IMG/VR virus record: IMGVR_UViG_3300042367_000058 | Coordinates: 1-64,000 of that record | DNA from: a virus | DNA length: 64,000 nucleotides | Direction: 5' to 3' (one strand) | Shown: in pieces, positions 16,090 to 27,200 of the stretch | Layout of the letters: every line of letters starts with the position of its first letter | Position numbering within the stretch: the first letter of the stretch is position 1 | Program-made: the position numbers and the translations under genes | The notes under the pieces: generated by a model | Databases searched by the model: none | The model's input: the letters and a program-made list of their open reading frames with translations, nothing else | Told to the model about the DNA's origin: nothing

Positions 16090-18105
16090 ATGCCATTACA
16101 GAAACTGCAATTTAGGCCCGGCATCAACCGCGAAGGCACAACGCTTGCCAACGAAGGCGGTTGGTTTGAGTCGGACAAAGTGCGTTTCCGTTCTGGCTAC
16201 CCTGAGAAAATTGGCGGCTGGGCAAAAGACAACGGCCCCAACGCTTCTACGTTAAAACCCACGACTGGTACGTTTTGGGGAGTCTGCCGATCCATGTGGA
16301 ATTGGTTTAACTTGGCGGGGTACAACTTGCTGGGGCTTGGCACAAACCTCAAGTACTACATTCAGAATGGCCCCGGAGGCGCTTTCAACGACATAACTCC
16401 ACTGACAGGTTTGCCTCCCGGCCCCGTAGCTGCGGCCAATGCTTTTGCGGCTACAACCGGCTCCAGCATCATCACGGTAACTGACAATGCTCATGGCGCA
16501 CAAGCTGGCGACTTTGTCACTTTTGCAGGCGCAGCATCCTTGGGTGGGAATGTTACCGCCACCATTCTTAATGCCGAACACAGAATAGCCACCTACATCA
16601 GTTCAAGTCAATACACCATCGTTGTGTCTGTTGTAGCAAACGCAAGCGACTCAGGCAACGGCGGCGCATCAACCACGGCGGCATATCAAATTGCTACTGG
16701 TGGCGATATTTATACAGTGGGCGTTGGCTGGGGCTCTGGCGGTTGGGGTGGCGTATCTGGAACAACCACAACAGGATGGGGCTCTCCGGCTCCTGCTGGT
16801 TTGGGTATTGGCATCCAGCTTCGCCTCTGGTCTGAGGCAAACTTTGGACAAAATTTAGTGTTGAACCCCCGTGGCGGGGCGCTGTATTACTGGGTTGTTG
16901 ACAACAACCCTTCTACCTTTAACCGAGCACAAATTTTAAATGCTGCTAATACAAACACACTTGGCGGCGTAGCTTACTGGCAGGCGGACGCTACATGTCC
17001 TTCTTTGGTCAACTACGTGTTGGTATCTGATTCGTCTCGGTTCACCATTGCATTTGGCTGCAATGACCCAACAGGCGTATACGCAACAACCACGCTTGAC
17101 CCCATGCAAATCCGGTGGTCAGATCAAGAGTCCGTACTTACATGGACACCTGCGGTCACAAACCAAGCGGGCGACTACCGTGTAAGCCACGGCTCTGAAA
17201 TTATCTCGGTGATACAAACCCGACAAGAGATATTGGTTTTGACCGACGCAGCCCTCTACTCCATGCAGTACATAGGCCCGCCATATGTGTGGGGCTTCCA
17301 GTTAATGGGCGACAACATCTCTATCATGGGGCCAAACGCTGCTATCACGGTTAACAACATCACGTACTGGATGGGTACGGACAAGTTCTATATGTATTCA
17401 GGCCGTGTGGAAACACTCCCCTGCGCCCTGCGCCAGTACGTATATGAGGACATCAACCTTTCGCAGTCATATCAATTCTTTGCTGGCACAAACGAAGGAT
17501 ATAACGAGGTCTGGTGGTTCTATTGTTCAGCCAACTCAACAACGATTGACAAATACGTTATCTTCAACCACCTTGAGCGCACATGGTATTACGGAACATT
17601 GGCTAGAAGTTCATGGCTTGATAGCGCATTGAGGGATTCTCCAATGGCTACGGGTTACGATGTAGGCGGCAGCTCCACAAACGGTATTTTGGTCTACCAC
17701 GAGGTCGGTAATGACGACGCAAGCGTCAACCCCCCAGTGCCTATTGCTGCATTTTGTCAATCATCTGACTTTGATATTGGTGACGGACACAACTTTGGCT
17801 TGGTTTCTCGCATCATTCCCGATGTGACTTTTGACGGATCAACTGTTAGTGCGCCGTCTTTGGATTTTGGTGTGCGCCCCCGTCAGTTCCCCGGCACAAA
17901 CTATGGCAACTCAGATTCACCGACAGTAACCAGCGCCGACAACTACTCAACCCAGCAGTACTACACCGTGCAACAATTTACGCAACAGGTGTTTGTGCGT
18001 ATTCGTGGTCGGCAAATGGCGCTCAGGATTGAGTCAAATGACCTTGGCGTGGCGTGGCAGTTGGGCGTTCCCAGAATTGATACCCGCCCTGACGGACGCA
18101 GATAA
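16090..18105 (+). CDS. DNA stabilisation / tail nozzle protein (P22 gp10-like)
   Basis: 671 residues. The N-terminus LQFRPGINREGTTLANEGGW with FESDKVRFRSGYPEKIGGW is diagnostic of a widespread phage family annotated as packaged-DNA stabilisation protein, related to P22 gp10 and functionally to T7 gp12. A beta-propeller-like body follows, with a small inserted domain at about 115-205 (ITVTDNAHGAQAGDFVTFAG). It closes the tail below the adaptor. The stop overlaps the next ATG. Confidence 0.82.
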   Translation: MPLQKLQFRPGINREGTTLANEGGWFESDKVRFRSGYPEKIGGWAKDNGPNASTLKPTTGTFWGVCRSMWNWFNLAGYNLLGLGTNLKYYIQNGPGGAFNDITPLTGLPPGPVAAANAFAATTGSSIITVTDNAHGAQAGDFVTFAGAASLGGNVTATILNAEHRIATYISSSQYTIVVSVVANASDSGNGGASTTAAYQIATGGDIYTVGVGWGSGGWGGVSGTTTTGWGSPAPAGLGIGIQLRLWSEANFGQNLVLNPRGGALYYWVVDNNPSTFNRAQILNAANTNTLGGVAYWQADATCPSLVNYVLVSDSSRFTIAFGCNDPTGVYATTTLDPMQIRWSDQESVLTWTPAVTNQAGDYRVSHGSEIISVIQTRQEILVLTDAALYSMQYIGPPYVWGFQLMGDNISIMGPNAAITVNNITYWMGTDKFYMYSGRVETLPCALRQYVYEDINLSQSYQFFAGTNEGYNEVWWFYCSANSTTIDKYVIFNHLERTWYYGTLARSSWLDSALRDSPMATGYDVGGSSTNGILVYHEVGNDDASVNPPVPIAAFCQSSDFDIGDGHNFGLVSRIIPDVTFDGSTVSAPSLDFGVRPRQFPGTNYGNSDSPTVTSADNYSTQQYYTVQQFTQQVFVRIRGRQMALRIESNDLGVAWQLGVPRIDTRPDGRR

Positions 18106-18749
18106 TGGTCACCACGTTCAATAGATACCGCCCGTTTGTTCAGCCGCGCTTACCCTCGGCCCCAGCGCAATACGATGCCCAGTTTATTGAGCAGTATTCA
18201 AATGTGCTGCGTTTGTACTTTAACCAGCTTGATAATCTGACGGGCACGTTGGTTGGAAATACAGGCGGGCGGTTTATTCGGTTTCCATATGGGGCGTTCT
18301 CCAGTGACCAAGACCAGACCGCCACAATAAATACAGCCACGTTAATGACGTTGAACACTACGGACTTTGCCAACGAAGTATCAATCAGCTCATCAAAGAT
18401 CACCGTGAACAACGCTGGTATATATAACCTCCAGTTCAGTGTACAGTTTATAAATACGGACACCGCTTTCCAAGATGTTTATATCTGGCTAAAACAAAAC
18501 GGCACAGACATCTCCGGCTCGACTGGATTTGTATCTGTTCCAAACAGACATGCTGGAACTGATGGCCACTCAATCATTGGTTGGAATTATTTTCTAGAAA
18601 TGAACGCGACTGACTACGTGGAAATCTATTGGTCTGTTCCTAATGCCGCTGTAACCATCCAACATCTTGCTGCTTCTGGCACGCCAACCAAGCCGTCCAC
18701 TCAGTCTGTGGTAGCCACACTTTCATTTGTATCGGCGCTCCCAACATGA
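18105..18749 (+). CDS. Virion protein with C1q/jelly-roll-like C-terminal domain
   Basis: 214 residues. N-terminal 45 residues (FIEQYSNVLRLYFNQLDN) are helical and likely bind the virion. The remainder (GAFSSDQDQTATINTATLMT, then INNAGIYNLQFSVQF-like and DYVEIYWSVP patterns) follows the strand pattern of C1q/TNF-like trimeric beta sandwiches used in phage fibres and decoration proteins. Assignment is by pattern only. Confidence 0.65.
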   Translation: MVTTFNRYRPFVQPRLPSAPAQYDAQFIEQYSNVLRLYFNQLDNLTGTLVGNTGGRFIRFPYGAFSSDQDQTATINTATLMTLNTTDFANEVSISSSKITVNNAGIYNLQFSVQFINTDTAFQDVYIWLKQNGTDISGSTGFVSVPNRHAGTDGHSIIGWNYFLEMNATDYVEIYWSVPNAAVTIQHLAASGTPTKPSTQSVVATLSFVSALPT

Positions 18750-18783
18750 TAGTATCCACCAACCCCCGTTTTAAGAGGCAAAA

Positions 18784-20799
18784 ATGAGTTTAAACGCTGC
18801 CGCCCAACACTTGGCTGCGCATGGTCGCGGCCCAGACAATACGCTCGTCCATATGTCTCGCGGGGAAGTCAAAGGTCTTCAGGACTTGGCGATGGCCCAC
18901 GGTGGGTCTCTAAGTATTAACCCCCAGACTGGTTTACCCGAAGCTGGCTTTTTGTCCAGCCTTTTGCCGATGATTGGCGGCGCAGCTTTGTCTGCTATGG
19001 GTATGCCCCCAATGATGGCAAGCTTGGTTATGGGCGGTATCACCGGCGTGAAGTCTGGTAGCTTGAGCAAGGGCTTGATGGCCGGTCTTGGCGCTTATGG
19101 TGGCGCAGGCTTTATGGGCGGATTGATGGGTGCTGGTCAAGGCGCGTTGGCTGAATCTGGAATGCTGGCTGGGCAGATGCCGCAACTTGTAGGCGGAGAT
19201 ACCGCAGCTTATGCTCAGCAAGTTGAAGCCCTGCGTTCTGCGCAACTGGCTAAAGCCGCTGAAGCCCCGTTCATGGAGCAAGCAAAGGCTGGTTTCTCCA
19301 AGATTGGCGAAGCCCCCGGGCAGTTCTTTAAGGACAACTTGAGGTACGCCACTGCCGCAGCCCCGTCTGTGATTCAAGCAATCACCCCAACCACCAAGCA
19401 ACCGGAAATTAAAACCGATACCGACCCCGGCAAGATTGCAAGGGAAGGCTATCAGTTTGACCCCGGCTATGTAGATACAGCTTACGACTCAAACCCATTT
19501 GGCCCAGAAAGAACTTATTTCAAGCCACGGTATTTCAAGCCCGGTTACGCTGGTGGCGGCCCTATCGAGGCTATGTCGGATGCAAACGCTATTGGGGCAA
19601 ACACTGGCTACCCGATGGCCGACATTAACAAGGGTGCGTATGCAACACCTTATCAGCAGCCCATTTCTCGCAATGTTTTGTCAGGCGTGTCAGATACTGG
19701 CGTAAACCCTATGACTGGCGAGATGAGGTTTGATGAAGGCGGCATTGTTCCGTCCACTACCGGGCAAGGCGGAAAGTTTGAATACGACCCTCTGAATTAC
19801 ATGTTTAAACAAATTGAGTCAATGCCGTCCGACAACCAAGAGCAGCCTGCTCAACCTACTCAGATGGGTGGCGGTTACATGTCAAATCAAGGAAATCAAA
19901 CGCCGGGAACTACGGGTCTTCCATCTTCAATGGTAAGCGGCGGTGGAAATATCACCCCTATGGCTTATCCATCTTTGGCATTAAGCAAAATGGGCGATGC
20001 TGCGTTAACTGGGATTGGCTTAATTGCAAATAAATTTAGCAAGCCAAACCCCAATCCCAACGCTGTTCAAGTGTCTGATGCGGGAGATATGCTGAATTCG
20101 CCAAGCACATTGGCTGATACACAAGCAAAAGCAGACGCAAACAACGCCCAACAAGCACAAGCCATTGCTACGGCTTTGGCGGGCTTACAAGGTGTTGGCC
20201 CAAGTAGTAGCGGTTTGAGTGCTGGTTTTGGCGCACCCGGAGCAACATCTGGCAACGCCGGTGCAATGGGTTTCGGCCCGGCAGGTATGGCCGCAAAATC
20301 TATTGGAAGTATCGGCGCTGGTTCTGCTGGCGGTGGTGGAGGCGGTGTTGGCGCTGGTGGGGGTGTGGCAAGTGGTAGTGGCGGCGGTGCTTCTGCTATG
20401 GGCACGGGCGGACATGGAATGGCTGCTACTTCAGGTAGCGCCGCCGCTGCCGCCGCCGCCGCTGCTGGTGCCGCAAAGGGTGGATTAATGGCCGCTTATG
20501 CAAATGGCGGCTCTCATCTTGGCGATTACTCTGACGGCGGTCGGTTGCTCAAAGGCCCCGGTGATGGGGTGTCTGACTCCATCCCGGCCATGATTGGCAG
20601 AAAGCAACCTGCACGTTTAGCTGACGGTGAGTTTGTTGTGCCTGCGCGTATCGTTTCCGAGCTGGGTAATGGCTCGACTGAGGCTGGTGCTCGTAAGTTG
20701 TACGCCATGATGGACAGAGTCCAAAAGGCTCGCAGAAAAACAGTCGGTAAGGGTCGGGTTGCCAAGAACAGCCGCGCAGAAAGATTCTTGCCAGCATGA
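18784..20799 (+). CDS. Large Gly/Ala-rich internal or tail-tip virion protein
   Basis: 671 residues. The N-terminal region includes HMSRGEVKGLQDLAMAHGGS and a hydrophobic Gly/Met-rich stretch (FLSSLLPMIGGAALSAMGMP to YGGAGFMGGLM, about 56-120) that could cross a membrane. A Gly/Ala low-complexity part spans 500-600. The end is the recurrent environmental-phage block KGPGDGVSDSIPAMIGRKQP with RLADGEFVVPARIVSELGNG. Gly-Gly motifs YAGGG, FDEGGIV, YANGG and YSDGG occur repeatedly. It probably forms part of the ejected internal core. Confidence 0.7.
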   Translation: MSLNAAAQHLAAHGRGPDNTLVHMSRGEVKGLQDLAMAHGGSLSINPQTGLPEAGFLSSLLPMIGGAALSAMGMPPMMASLVMGGITGVKSGSLSKGLMAGLGAYGGAGFMGGLMGAGQGALAESGMLAGQMPQLVGGDTAAYAQQVEALRSAQLAKAAEAPFMEQAKAGFSKIGEAPGQFFKDNLRYATAAAPSVIQAITPTTKQPEIKTDTDPGKIAREGYQFDPGYVDTAYDSNPFGPERTYFKPRYFKPGYAGGGPIEAMSDANAIGANTGYPMADINKGAYATPYQQPISRNVLSGVSDTGVNPMTGEMRFDEGGIVPSTTGQGGKFEYDPLNYMFKQIESMPSDNQEQPAQPTQMGGGYMSNQGNQTPGTTGLPSSMVSGGGNITPMAYPSLALSKMGDAALTGIGLIANKFSKPNPNPNAVQVSDAGDMLNSPSTLADTQAKADANNAQQAQAIATALAGLQGVGPSSSGLSAGFGAPGATSGNAGAMGFGPAGMAAKSIGSIGAGSAGGGGGGVGAGGGVASGSGGGASAMGTGGHGMAATSGSAAAAAAAAAGAAKGGLMAAYANGGSHLGDYSDGGRLLKGPGDGVSDSIPAMIGRKQPARLADGEFVVPARIVSELGNGSTEAGARKLYAMMDRVQKARRKTVGKGRVAKNSRAERFLPA

Positions 20800-21224
20800 G
20801 GATGTCGTTGGTTCCGCCGGGAGCGATAGCAGGAGTAATCCCTCCTCTCTTGCCTTACTTGGTGGAATCTGCAAAGTGGACGCGAGGCCGCGCCACGGTT
20901 GACGACATTCTGAGGTTTGTGTTGAATGGGCAGATGCAATTGTGGATTGGTCATGACGACAATGAGATCTACGGTCATGTCATAACCGAGATCAAAGCCT
21001 ACCCACAATGCAAGCTGTTAACAATTCAGTATTGCGCAGGGGTTCCAAACCATATGCAATATGTAGAAGACGAGATGTACGACCTGCTTGACAGGTTTGC
21101 CAAGGACGCCGGATGTTCCGGCATTGAGTTTATTGGACGCCCGGGCTGGAAGAAATCTGCCAGTTCTCACGGGTACGAGGTACAGAGTGTGACGTACCAA
21201 AAGTTTTTTAAGGATGAATCATGA
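20796..21224 (+). CDS. GNAT-like internal virion protein (T7 gp13-like)
   Basis: 142 residues, overlapping the previous stop; ATG at 20802 is an alternative. The pattern QLWIGHDDNEIYGHVITEI, then LLTIQYCAG and CSGIEFIGRPGWKKSASSHG resembles the N-acetyltransferase fold, and its size and position match the degenerate GNAT-like gp13 of T7-type phages. The acetyl-CoA-binding loop is not clear, so enzymatic activity is doubtful. It probably assists incorporation of the neighbouring internal proteins. Confidence 0.6.
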   Translation: MRMSLVPPGAIAGVIPPLLPYLVESAKWTRGRATVDDILRFVLNGQMQLWIGHDDNEIYGHVITEIKAYPQCKLLTIQYCAGVPNHMQYVEDEMYDLLDRFAKDAGCSGIEFIGRPGWKKSASSHGYEVQSVTYQKFFKDES

Positions 21225-24205
21225 GCTATTCACGTCGCCAACTTTACGCCTTGGGCGAGCCCTTGGGCGATTCAGCAACCCTCTCTGAAGGTGGGCGTAT
21301 TGTCTATGGTGACGGTGGTGGCGGCGGTGGCAGTTCAACACAAACCCAAACTACTGACTTGCCAGATTGGGCCAAGCCATACGCCAAAGACATTCTGTAT
21401 CAAGGTTCTTTGGTAACTGATATCAACAAAAACCCATACAAGCCCTATGGCGGTGAGCGCGTTCAACAGTTCACCGACTTGCAAAATAAAGCAATGGGTG
21501 CCGCAAAAACAATGGGGCCATCCTCTCAGTTGGGTACGGCCACCAATTTAGCTGGCGATGTGGGTACCCGTGCTATGGGGACAAACTACCAAGCTGGTCA
21601 GTTTGCCAATCAGTTTCAAGCCCCCGGCGCGTACCAGCCCGGTCAGTTCTCCATGATGCAAGCTCAGGCTCCAAGCCTTCAGCAGTATCAAATGAAAGGC
21701 CCACAAGATGTGCGGTCAATAGGGTATGAAGCAGCAGAAATGGGTGCGGCGCAAACAGCCTATAACCCCAACTTGCAACAATACCAAATGGGGCCAGCAG
21801 AACGTGTTCGCACCCAAAGCTTTGCTCGCCCCGGCGCAGCAGAAGCCTATATGTCTCCCTACATGCAAAATGTGGTGGACATCCAGCAACGTGAAGCTCA
21901 ACGGCAAGCGGATATTGCTCGCACAGGTCGCGGGGCTCAGGCTGTAGGCGCAGGTGCGTTTGGCGGATCTCGTCAGGCCATCATGGAGGCCGAAGCTGCC
22001 CGCAATCTTGCTCAACAAAAAGGCGACATTCAAGCGCAGGGACTTCAGTCGGCCTACGGCCAAGCCCAGCAGCAATTTAATGCCGAACAGCAAGCGCGTT
22101 TGCAAGCTCAACAAGCCAACCAACAAGCTGGTATTACTGTTGGCGGGCAAAACCTTGGCGCTGCGCTTGGTGTTCAACAACTTGGCGCTCAAACGGGTCT
22201 ACAAACTGCCCTTGCCAATTTAAGCAGCCAACAACAAGCAAACGTACAAAACCAAGCAGCCAGAAATCAAGCTATGGGCATGAATGCCCAGCAAGCGATG
22301 CAAGCGGCTTTGGCGAATCAACAAATGGGTTTCAACGTTGGCTCGCAGAACCTTGCGGCCAACCTTGGAGTCCAGCAATTGGGTGCAGGGCAAGACCTGC
22401 AATCTCAACTTGCCAATCAACAGGCTTTCCAACAAGCACAACAAGCTGGAGAGCAATCTCGCCAGTTTGGCGCGGGTCAAGGTCTGCAAGCTGCTGGTAT
22501 GGGCGCTCAGTATGGTCAAGCAGCTCAGCAGTTGGGTGAGCAGTCTCGTCAGTACGGGGCTGGTCTTGGCATGCAAGGTCTCCAGACTGGCTTACAAGCC
22601 GCAGGTCAGCTTGGGCAGCTTGGCGGTCAGCAGTTCCAGCAAGGCATGGACATCAACAAGCTTCAGTCTGCCTATGGCGGTATGGAGCAAGCTCTCAATC
22701 AGAGGGGTATGGATGTCAAGTATCAAGACTTCCTGAATCAGCAGAACTATCCTTATAAACAGTTGGGATTTATGTCCGACCTGTTGCGCGGCACACCCAC
22801 CGGTTCATCCAGCGTTACCAACATGTACCAGCCTCAAGGTTCTGGTTTGCAAGACTTAGCTGGTCTTGGCATGGGCATGTATGGCCTGAGCAAGTTCATG
22901 GCCGAAGGCGGTGTTACCAGTCAAGGCAACGTGGAAAGCATCATCGACAGGCTCGGTCCTGAGCAATTGCAGCAAGCCCGTGAAAATGCTTTGAACCGCA
23001 GGGACATGGACACTGTAGATGCGATTGACGAGCGTTTGGCTGAGCTTGCTCAGTCTAAGTCTATGTATGCGGGTCTTGGCGGCGCGTTTGACCAAATTCC
23101 TGCGGAGCAACAAGAAGCAATGATGGCCGGTGGCGGTATTGTTGCAATGGCTGGTGGCGGTTCATACAGACAAAAAACCGATGAGGCCCTTAAAGGCTTG
23201 TCTAGCTTAGTCGATGAATACAAACCTCAGACTGCCGAGCAGTACCAAGCTGGTGTTGAAAAGCAGTTGCCGTTTGTTCAAAAGCTGTACGGCCCCGACG
23301 TTACTGCTGGCTACTTGGAAGAAGTAAAAGCCGAGCGTGCCAACCTCGGTAAAAACACGGATGAGGCCAAAGGTCTTGGCGCTTTACTTGCTGCGGCTGA
23401 AATGATCGGTGCTAAAAACTTCCGCGAGGGGGCCAGCAAATCCGTCAAAGCGTTCACAGGTGAAGTGGCTCGGGTTGCCAAAGAAACCAAGGAAGCCAAA
23501 GACCGACTGCGCCAGTCCGAGATCACTCTGGCTACTGCGCAACAAGCACGCAAAGAAGGTATGGTTGGCAAGGCCACCGCACTGGAAGACAAAGCCGAAT
23601 CGCAAAGACTGGAAGGACTCAAGCTCAAAATTGACGCAGAAGGAAAAGTTGCGCAGCTCAACTCAGGCTTGGCCAGTACAGAAATGCAAACGGCTGCAAC
23701 ACTTAAAGCGCAACAAATGGCCGCGAACAAAGAAACCGATCTTGCTCGTCAGACCAACATCCGCTACGCTGCGTTGATTGAAGAAGGCAAACCAGCTAAC
23801 AAAAAAACAATGGCCGAAGCTGCTTCAATGGCTGCAAGTGACCTTGGCCGTTATCCCGGTGCCGAAAAGCTTGATGTTGCAAGAGAAGCGGCAGCCGCAA
23901 AAAGTAAAAAAGAAGCCAGCGCCGCTTGGGGTGATGCTGTGCTCACAGACAAAAATCTGCGAAAGACATACAGCGACTTGCAAAAAGCCGACCCAACTGG
24001 GGAACAAGCCGCTGCTTTCAGAGACCGGTGGATTGCCCGAGAAATGGGCGTTGCCCCTGCTGCCGCTCCTGCTCCTGCTCCTCAAGCTGCGGCCCCTGTT
24101 GCTAAACCCTCTATGCAAGCGTTTATGGATGCGGCTAGAAAAGCAAACCCCGGTGTATCTGACGCAGACTTAGCTGCCTACTACAATCGAAAATACGGCA
24201 AATAA
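21221..24205 (+). CDS. Large Gln/Ala-rich internal virion protein
   Basis: 994 residues. LSEGGRIVYGDGGGGGGSS occurs near the start, a conserved block at about 205-265 (YMSPYMQNVVDIQQREAQRQ, then GAGAFGGSRQAIMEAEAARN), and long helical Gln/Ala repeats to about 520. Gly-Gly elements follow (FMAEGGVTS, MAGGGIVAMAGGG), then charged coiled coil and a short end (MQAFMDAARKANPGVSDADL). Long Q/A helices with no enzyme motif fit an ejected core protein forming a translocation conduit. It is not a tape measure on present evidence. Confidence 0.7.
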   Translation: MSYSRRQLYALGEPLGDSATLSEGGRIVYGDGGGGGGSSTQTQTTDLPDWAKPYAKDILYQGSLVTDINKNPYKPYGGERVQQFTDLQNKAMGAAKTMGPSSQLGTATNLAGDVGTRAMGTNYQAGQFANQFQAPGAYQPGQFSMMQAQAPSLQQYQMKGPQDVRSIGYEAAEMGAAQTAYNPNLQQYQMGPAERVRTQSFARPGAAEAYMSPYMQNVVDIQQREAQRQADIARTGRGAQAVGAGAFGGSRQAIMEAEAARNLAQQKGDIQAQGLQSAYGQAQQQFNAEQQARLQAQQANQQAGITVGGQNLGAALGVQQLGAQTGLQTALANLSSQQQANVQNQAARNQAMGMNAQQAMQAALANQQMGFNVGSQNLAANLGVQQLGAGQDLQSQLANQQAFQQAQQAGEQSRQFGAGQGLQAAGMGAQYGQAAQQLGEQSRQYGAGLGMQGLQTGLQAAGQLGQLGGQQFQQGMDINKLQSAYGGMEQALNQRGMDVKYQDFLNQQNYPYKQLGFMSDLLRGTPTGSSSVTNMYQPQGSGLQDLAGLGMGMYGLSKFMAEGGVTSQGNVESIIDRLGPEQLQQARENALNRRDMDTVDAIDERLAELAQSKSMYAGLGGAFDQIPAEQQEAMMAGGGIVAMAGGGSYRQKTDEALKGLSSLVDEYKPQTAEQYQAGVEKQLPFVQKLYGPDVTAGYLEEVKAERANLGKNTDEAKGLGALLAAAEMIGAKNFREGASKSVKAFTGEVARVAKETKEAKDRLRQSEITLATAQQARKEGMVGKATALEDKAESQRLEGLKLKIDAEGKVAQLNSGLASTEMQTAATLKAQQMAANKETDLARQTNIRYAALIEEGKPANKKTMAEAASMAASDLGRYPGAEKLDVAREAAAAKSKKEASAAWGDAVLTDKNLRKTYSDLQKADPTGEQAAAFRDRWIAREMGVAPAAAPAPAPQAAAPVAKPSMQAFMDAARKANPGVSDADLAAYYNRKYGK

Positions 24206-24216
24206 AGGGGTTCGGC

Positions 24217-27200
24217 ATGGCCATCATTGATCCGTTTGAGGCGCAACAACCGCAACGGAAGGGTATCGTTGACCCCTTTGAGGTGCAATCTGCGCCGCAG
24301 ATCGTTGACCCCTTTGCGGAACCCAAGGCCGAGCCAAAGCCAGAAGATCAATCGTTCCTACGTAGTGTTGCCGACGTACCTCTAAAAGCTGTTTCTGGTC
24401 TGGCCACCGGCGTGCGCTTGGTTGCTGATGCCTTTGGTGCGGGTAGTGATGTATCCAACTCTATCAAGGGCGTAGAAAATTACATTGGCGATCTGTACAG
24501 CGCACAGTCCAAGAAAGACTCCGCTGAGATCGCCCGCATCATGAAGGATGCCGAGGACAAAGGTGTTGGGGATCAGGTTAAAGCCGCTGTCAAAGCTTTC
24601 ACTATTGCTCCTATTGACACAGTAGTAAATGCGCTGGGTACATCCGCCCCCGCTATTTTGGCTGGTTTGGGCGCTTCTGTTCTTGGCGCGGGCGCTGTTG
24701 CAGCCACTGCCGCTGGTGCTGGTATTGGTTCTGTTATGGGTGCCGGTACGATCAAAGGGACTATTTACGACGCGGTCAAAGAAGAACTCGGTAAGACCAA
24801 CATGTCCGAGAAACAAATTGAAGCCCGTGCGCAAGCCGCACAAGCCTATAACGGCGAGAACTTAGACCAGATTTTGATGGGCTCCGCCCTCGGTGCAATT
24901 GGTGCAAGCACAGGTTTTGAGCCTGCCGTGGCCCGACAAGTGGCCAAACAAATTATTGCGGGTAGCATTAAGAAACAAGCAGCGGTCACAGGGGCAAAGG
25001 AATTTGCAGGTGAAGCGGCACAGGGTGGCCAAGAGCAATTGGCTCAAAACATAGCTCTCCAACGTGAAGGCTACGACGTACCCACCATGCGCGGTGTTGT
25101 TGGGCAGGCCACTATGGAAGGTCTGGCGGGCGCTGGTCTTGGCGCTGCTGCTGGGGTAAGTGAAGGTTTGGAAGCCCGCCGAACAGCAGAAATGCCAAGC
25201 GAAACGGGCATAAAAGCTACAGGTAATGCGCCCTCAAACAGCCCCATAGTTGGCACAACCAAAGTAAATATTGGGGACAAAGAAAGCATAAAAGTCACCA
25301 AACAAGACGGAAGTGTTGAGATTGACGGAATTCAAGTTACGCCGCCTACTGGTCAAGAGTCATTAGAAGTTGAAAAGATTGCTGCCGACCTGACCAAGCA
25401 AGGCATTACCAACATTGAGCCTGAGCGTGTCGCACAGTTCCAGCAAACTTTCCTAGACATGGGGCTTGACCCTGCGCAGGCAAACATTCGCGCCATTGAA
25501 GCTGCGACTTTGGAAGTTGAAGAAAAGGCCCCTGCAAGTGAGGAAGCTCAAGGAGAACCAGATGCTGGACAGACTATCACCGAGCCAAGTGGAGCAGGCG
25601 TTCCAGTGGCTGAACAGCCCAGTGCAGACATCACCCCCGCAGGAGTTGGAATCACTGAGCCAAGTGGAGTGGTTCCTGCTGGACCGGATGTTGCAGGGGT
25701 TGCTACAGGAGAAGCAACACAGCCCGTTGCAATAGTTGATCCGTTTGAACAAACCACCCAAACAGAAACGCCCTCTGTTCAGCCCGCTGCAATAGACCCA
25801 ATTGAATTTGCTAAACGCTCCGCAGATAGCGCGATAGCTGACCAAGCCAACTTTGAATCCTTAGAAGAATCAATTGGCGCACAGAGGGACAACATCGCAG
25901 ATACCTTGCGTGAGCAAGGGGTGGATGACCAACCCACAATTGATAAAGCAATTGCTGCATACGATGAAGAAATAAATAAACGAGGAGACCAAGTTGGCAC
26001 TGAAACCCCTGAAGCCGTCCAAGCAGAAGCGCAAGGACAAGAAGCTGCCCCCGTTGAGCCCGTTACCGAACTAACCGCGCAGTCGGATGAAGTCATCGCC
26101 GAGCAAGCTGAAATTTCTGATGACGTTGCTGACGCCGTCGGGGATATAACTACTCTGCCTACTGAAGAAGTGGTGGAGGAAGGAGCGCCCAAAGCTAAGC
26201 GGGGCCGTAAGCCCTTGAGCCCAGAGGAAAAAGCTGCCAGCGACGAGCGCCGCACACAGCAACGCAAAAACTACAAACAGAACGAAAAAGCTGTTACCGC
26301 TGCGGGTGCCGCGCTCGATGAAGCTATTGCTCCTATCGACGAAGGGACTATTGGTTCAGAAGAATCTCTGTCTGCTGCCCAAACAAATAAACGTGTTGGC
26401 AAAATCCAAGCCATCAAATCCTTGGTGTTGTTGGCTCGTTCGCTCAAAGGAACCAAGCTCGGTGACCGCGCAGCCGAGATGCTGAAAAACCCAGCCATCA
26501 CCCCGATGGAGTTGGAGAACGTGAAGAAGGGCATCGCTGCCCAAGTATCCAAAGCCACAAGCGAAGTCAAAGCTGGCCGCGCCGATACTAGATTCAGCAA
26601 GATGACCACTGCCCAGCAAGCACTGCGGCATGTGATTAAGACCGGCAATGCGTTCCAAAGATTCTTGGCCGAGCGCCTGCTGCCGTTTGTAAAAGACGTC
26701 AAGTTCATGGTGCTTGAAGAAGGCGCACCGTTACCACCTCAGATTACTGAGGGAGGAGTAGAAGCCGACTGGAACGAATCCCGTGGCATGTTCTTGCGCA
26801 CTGTGGCTAACGGAGAACGTTTTGTCTTTGTGCGCGGAATGTCTGGTGGCCCAAATCAAGGCATAAACAACGTCACTGTGCTGCATGAAATGCTGCACGC
26901 CGCACTTAATGAAAAAATAGCTGCGGCATACGGGGCGTACAACGCAGGTAAAGAACTCAACGCTAATTTGGTAAAAGCGTTCGGTGCCCTGCAAGGCACT
27001 ATGGACATGACTTTGAAGCGCGTGAAAGAAATGCACGCCGCAGGCACGTTGCCAGAATTTATGGGGGAACTGGTGGTCTCCGACATCTTTGGCGACCCCC
27101 GCGAGTTTGTTGCTTATGCAATGTCCCACCCACGTTTCCAGAAGTTCTTGATGGAGACCGAGGGCGTTACCAAGCAGTCGCTGTTCACTCGGTTCGTCAA

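Noticed and set aside
21221-24205. Tape-measure protein
   Set aside because: The long helical Q/A chain could suggest it, but neighbours are GNAT-like and polyvalent internal proteins, and there is no tail tube or sheath gene.
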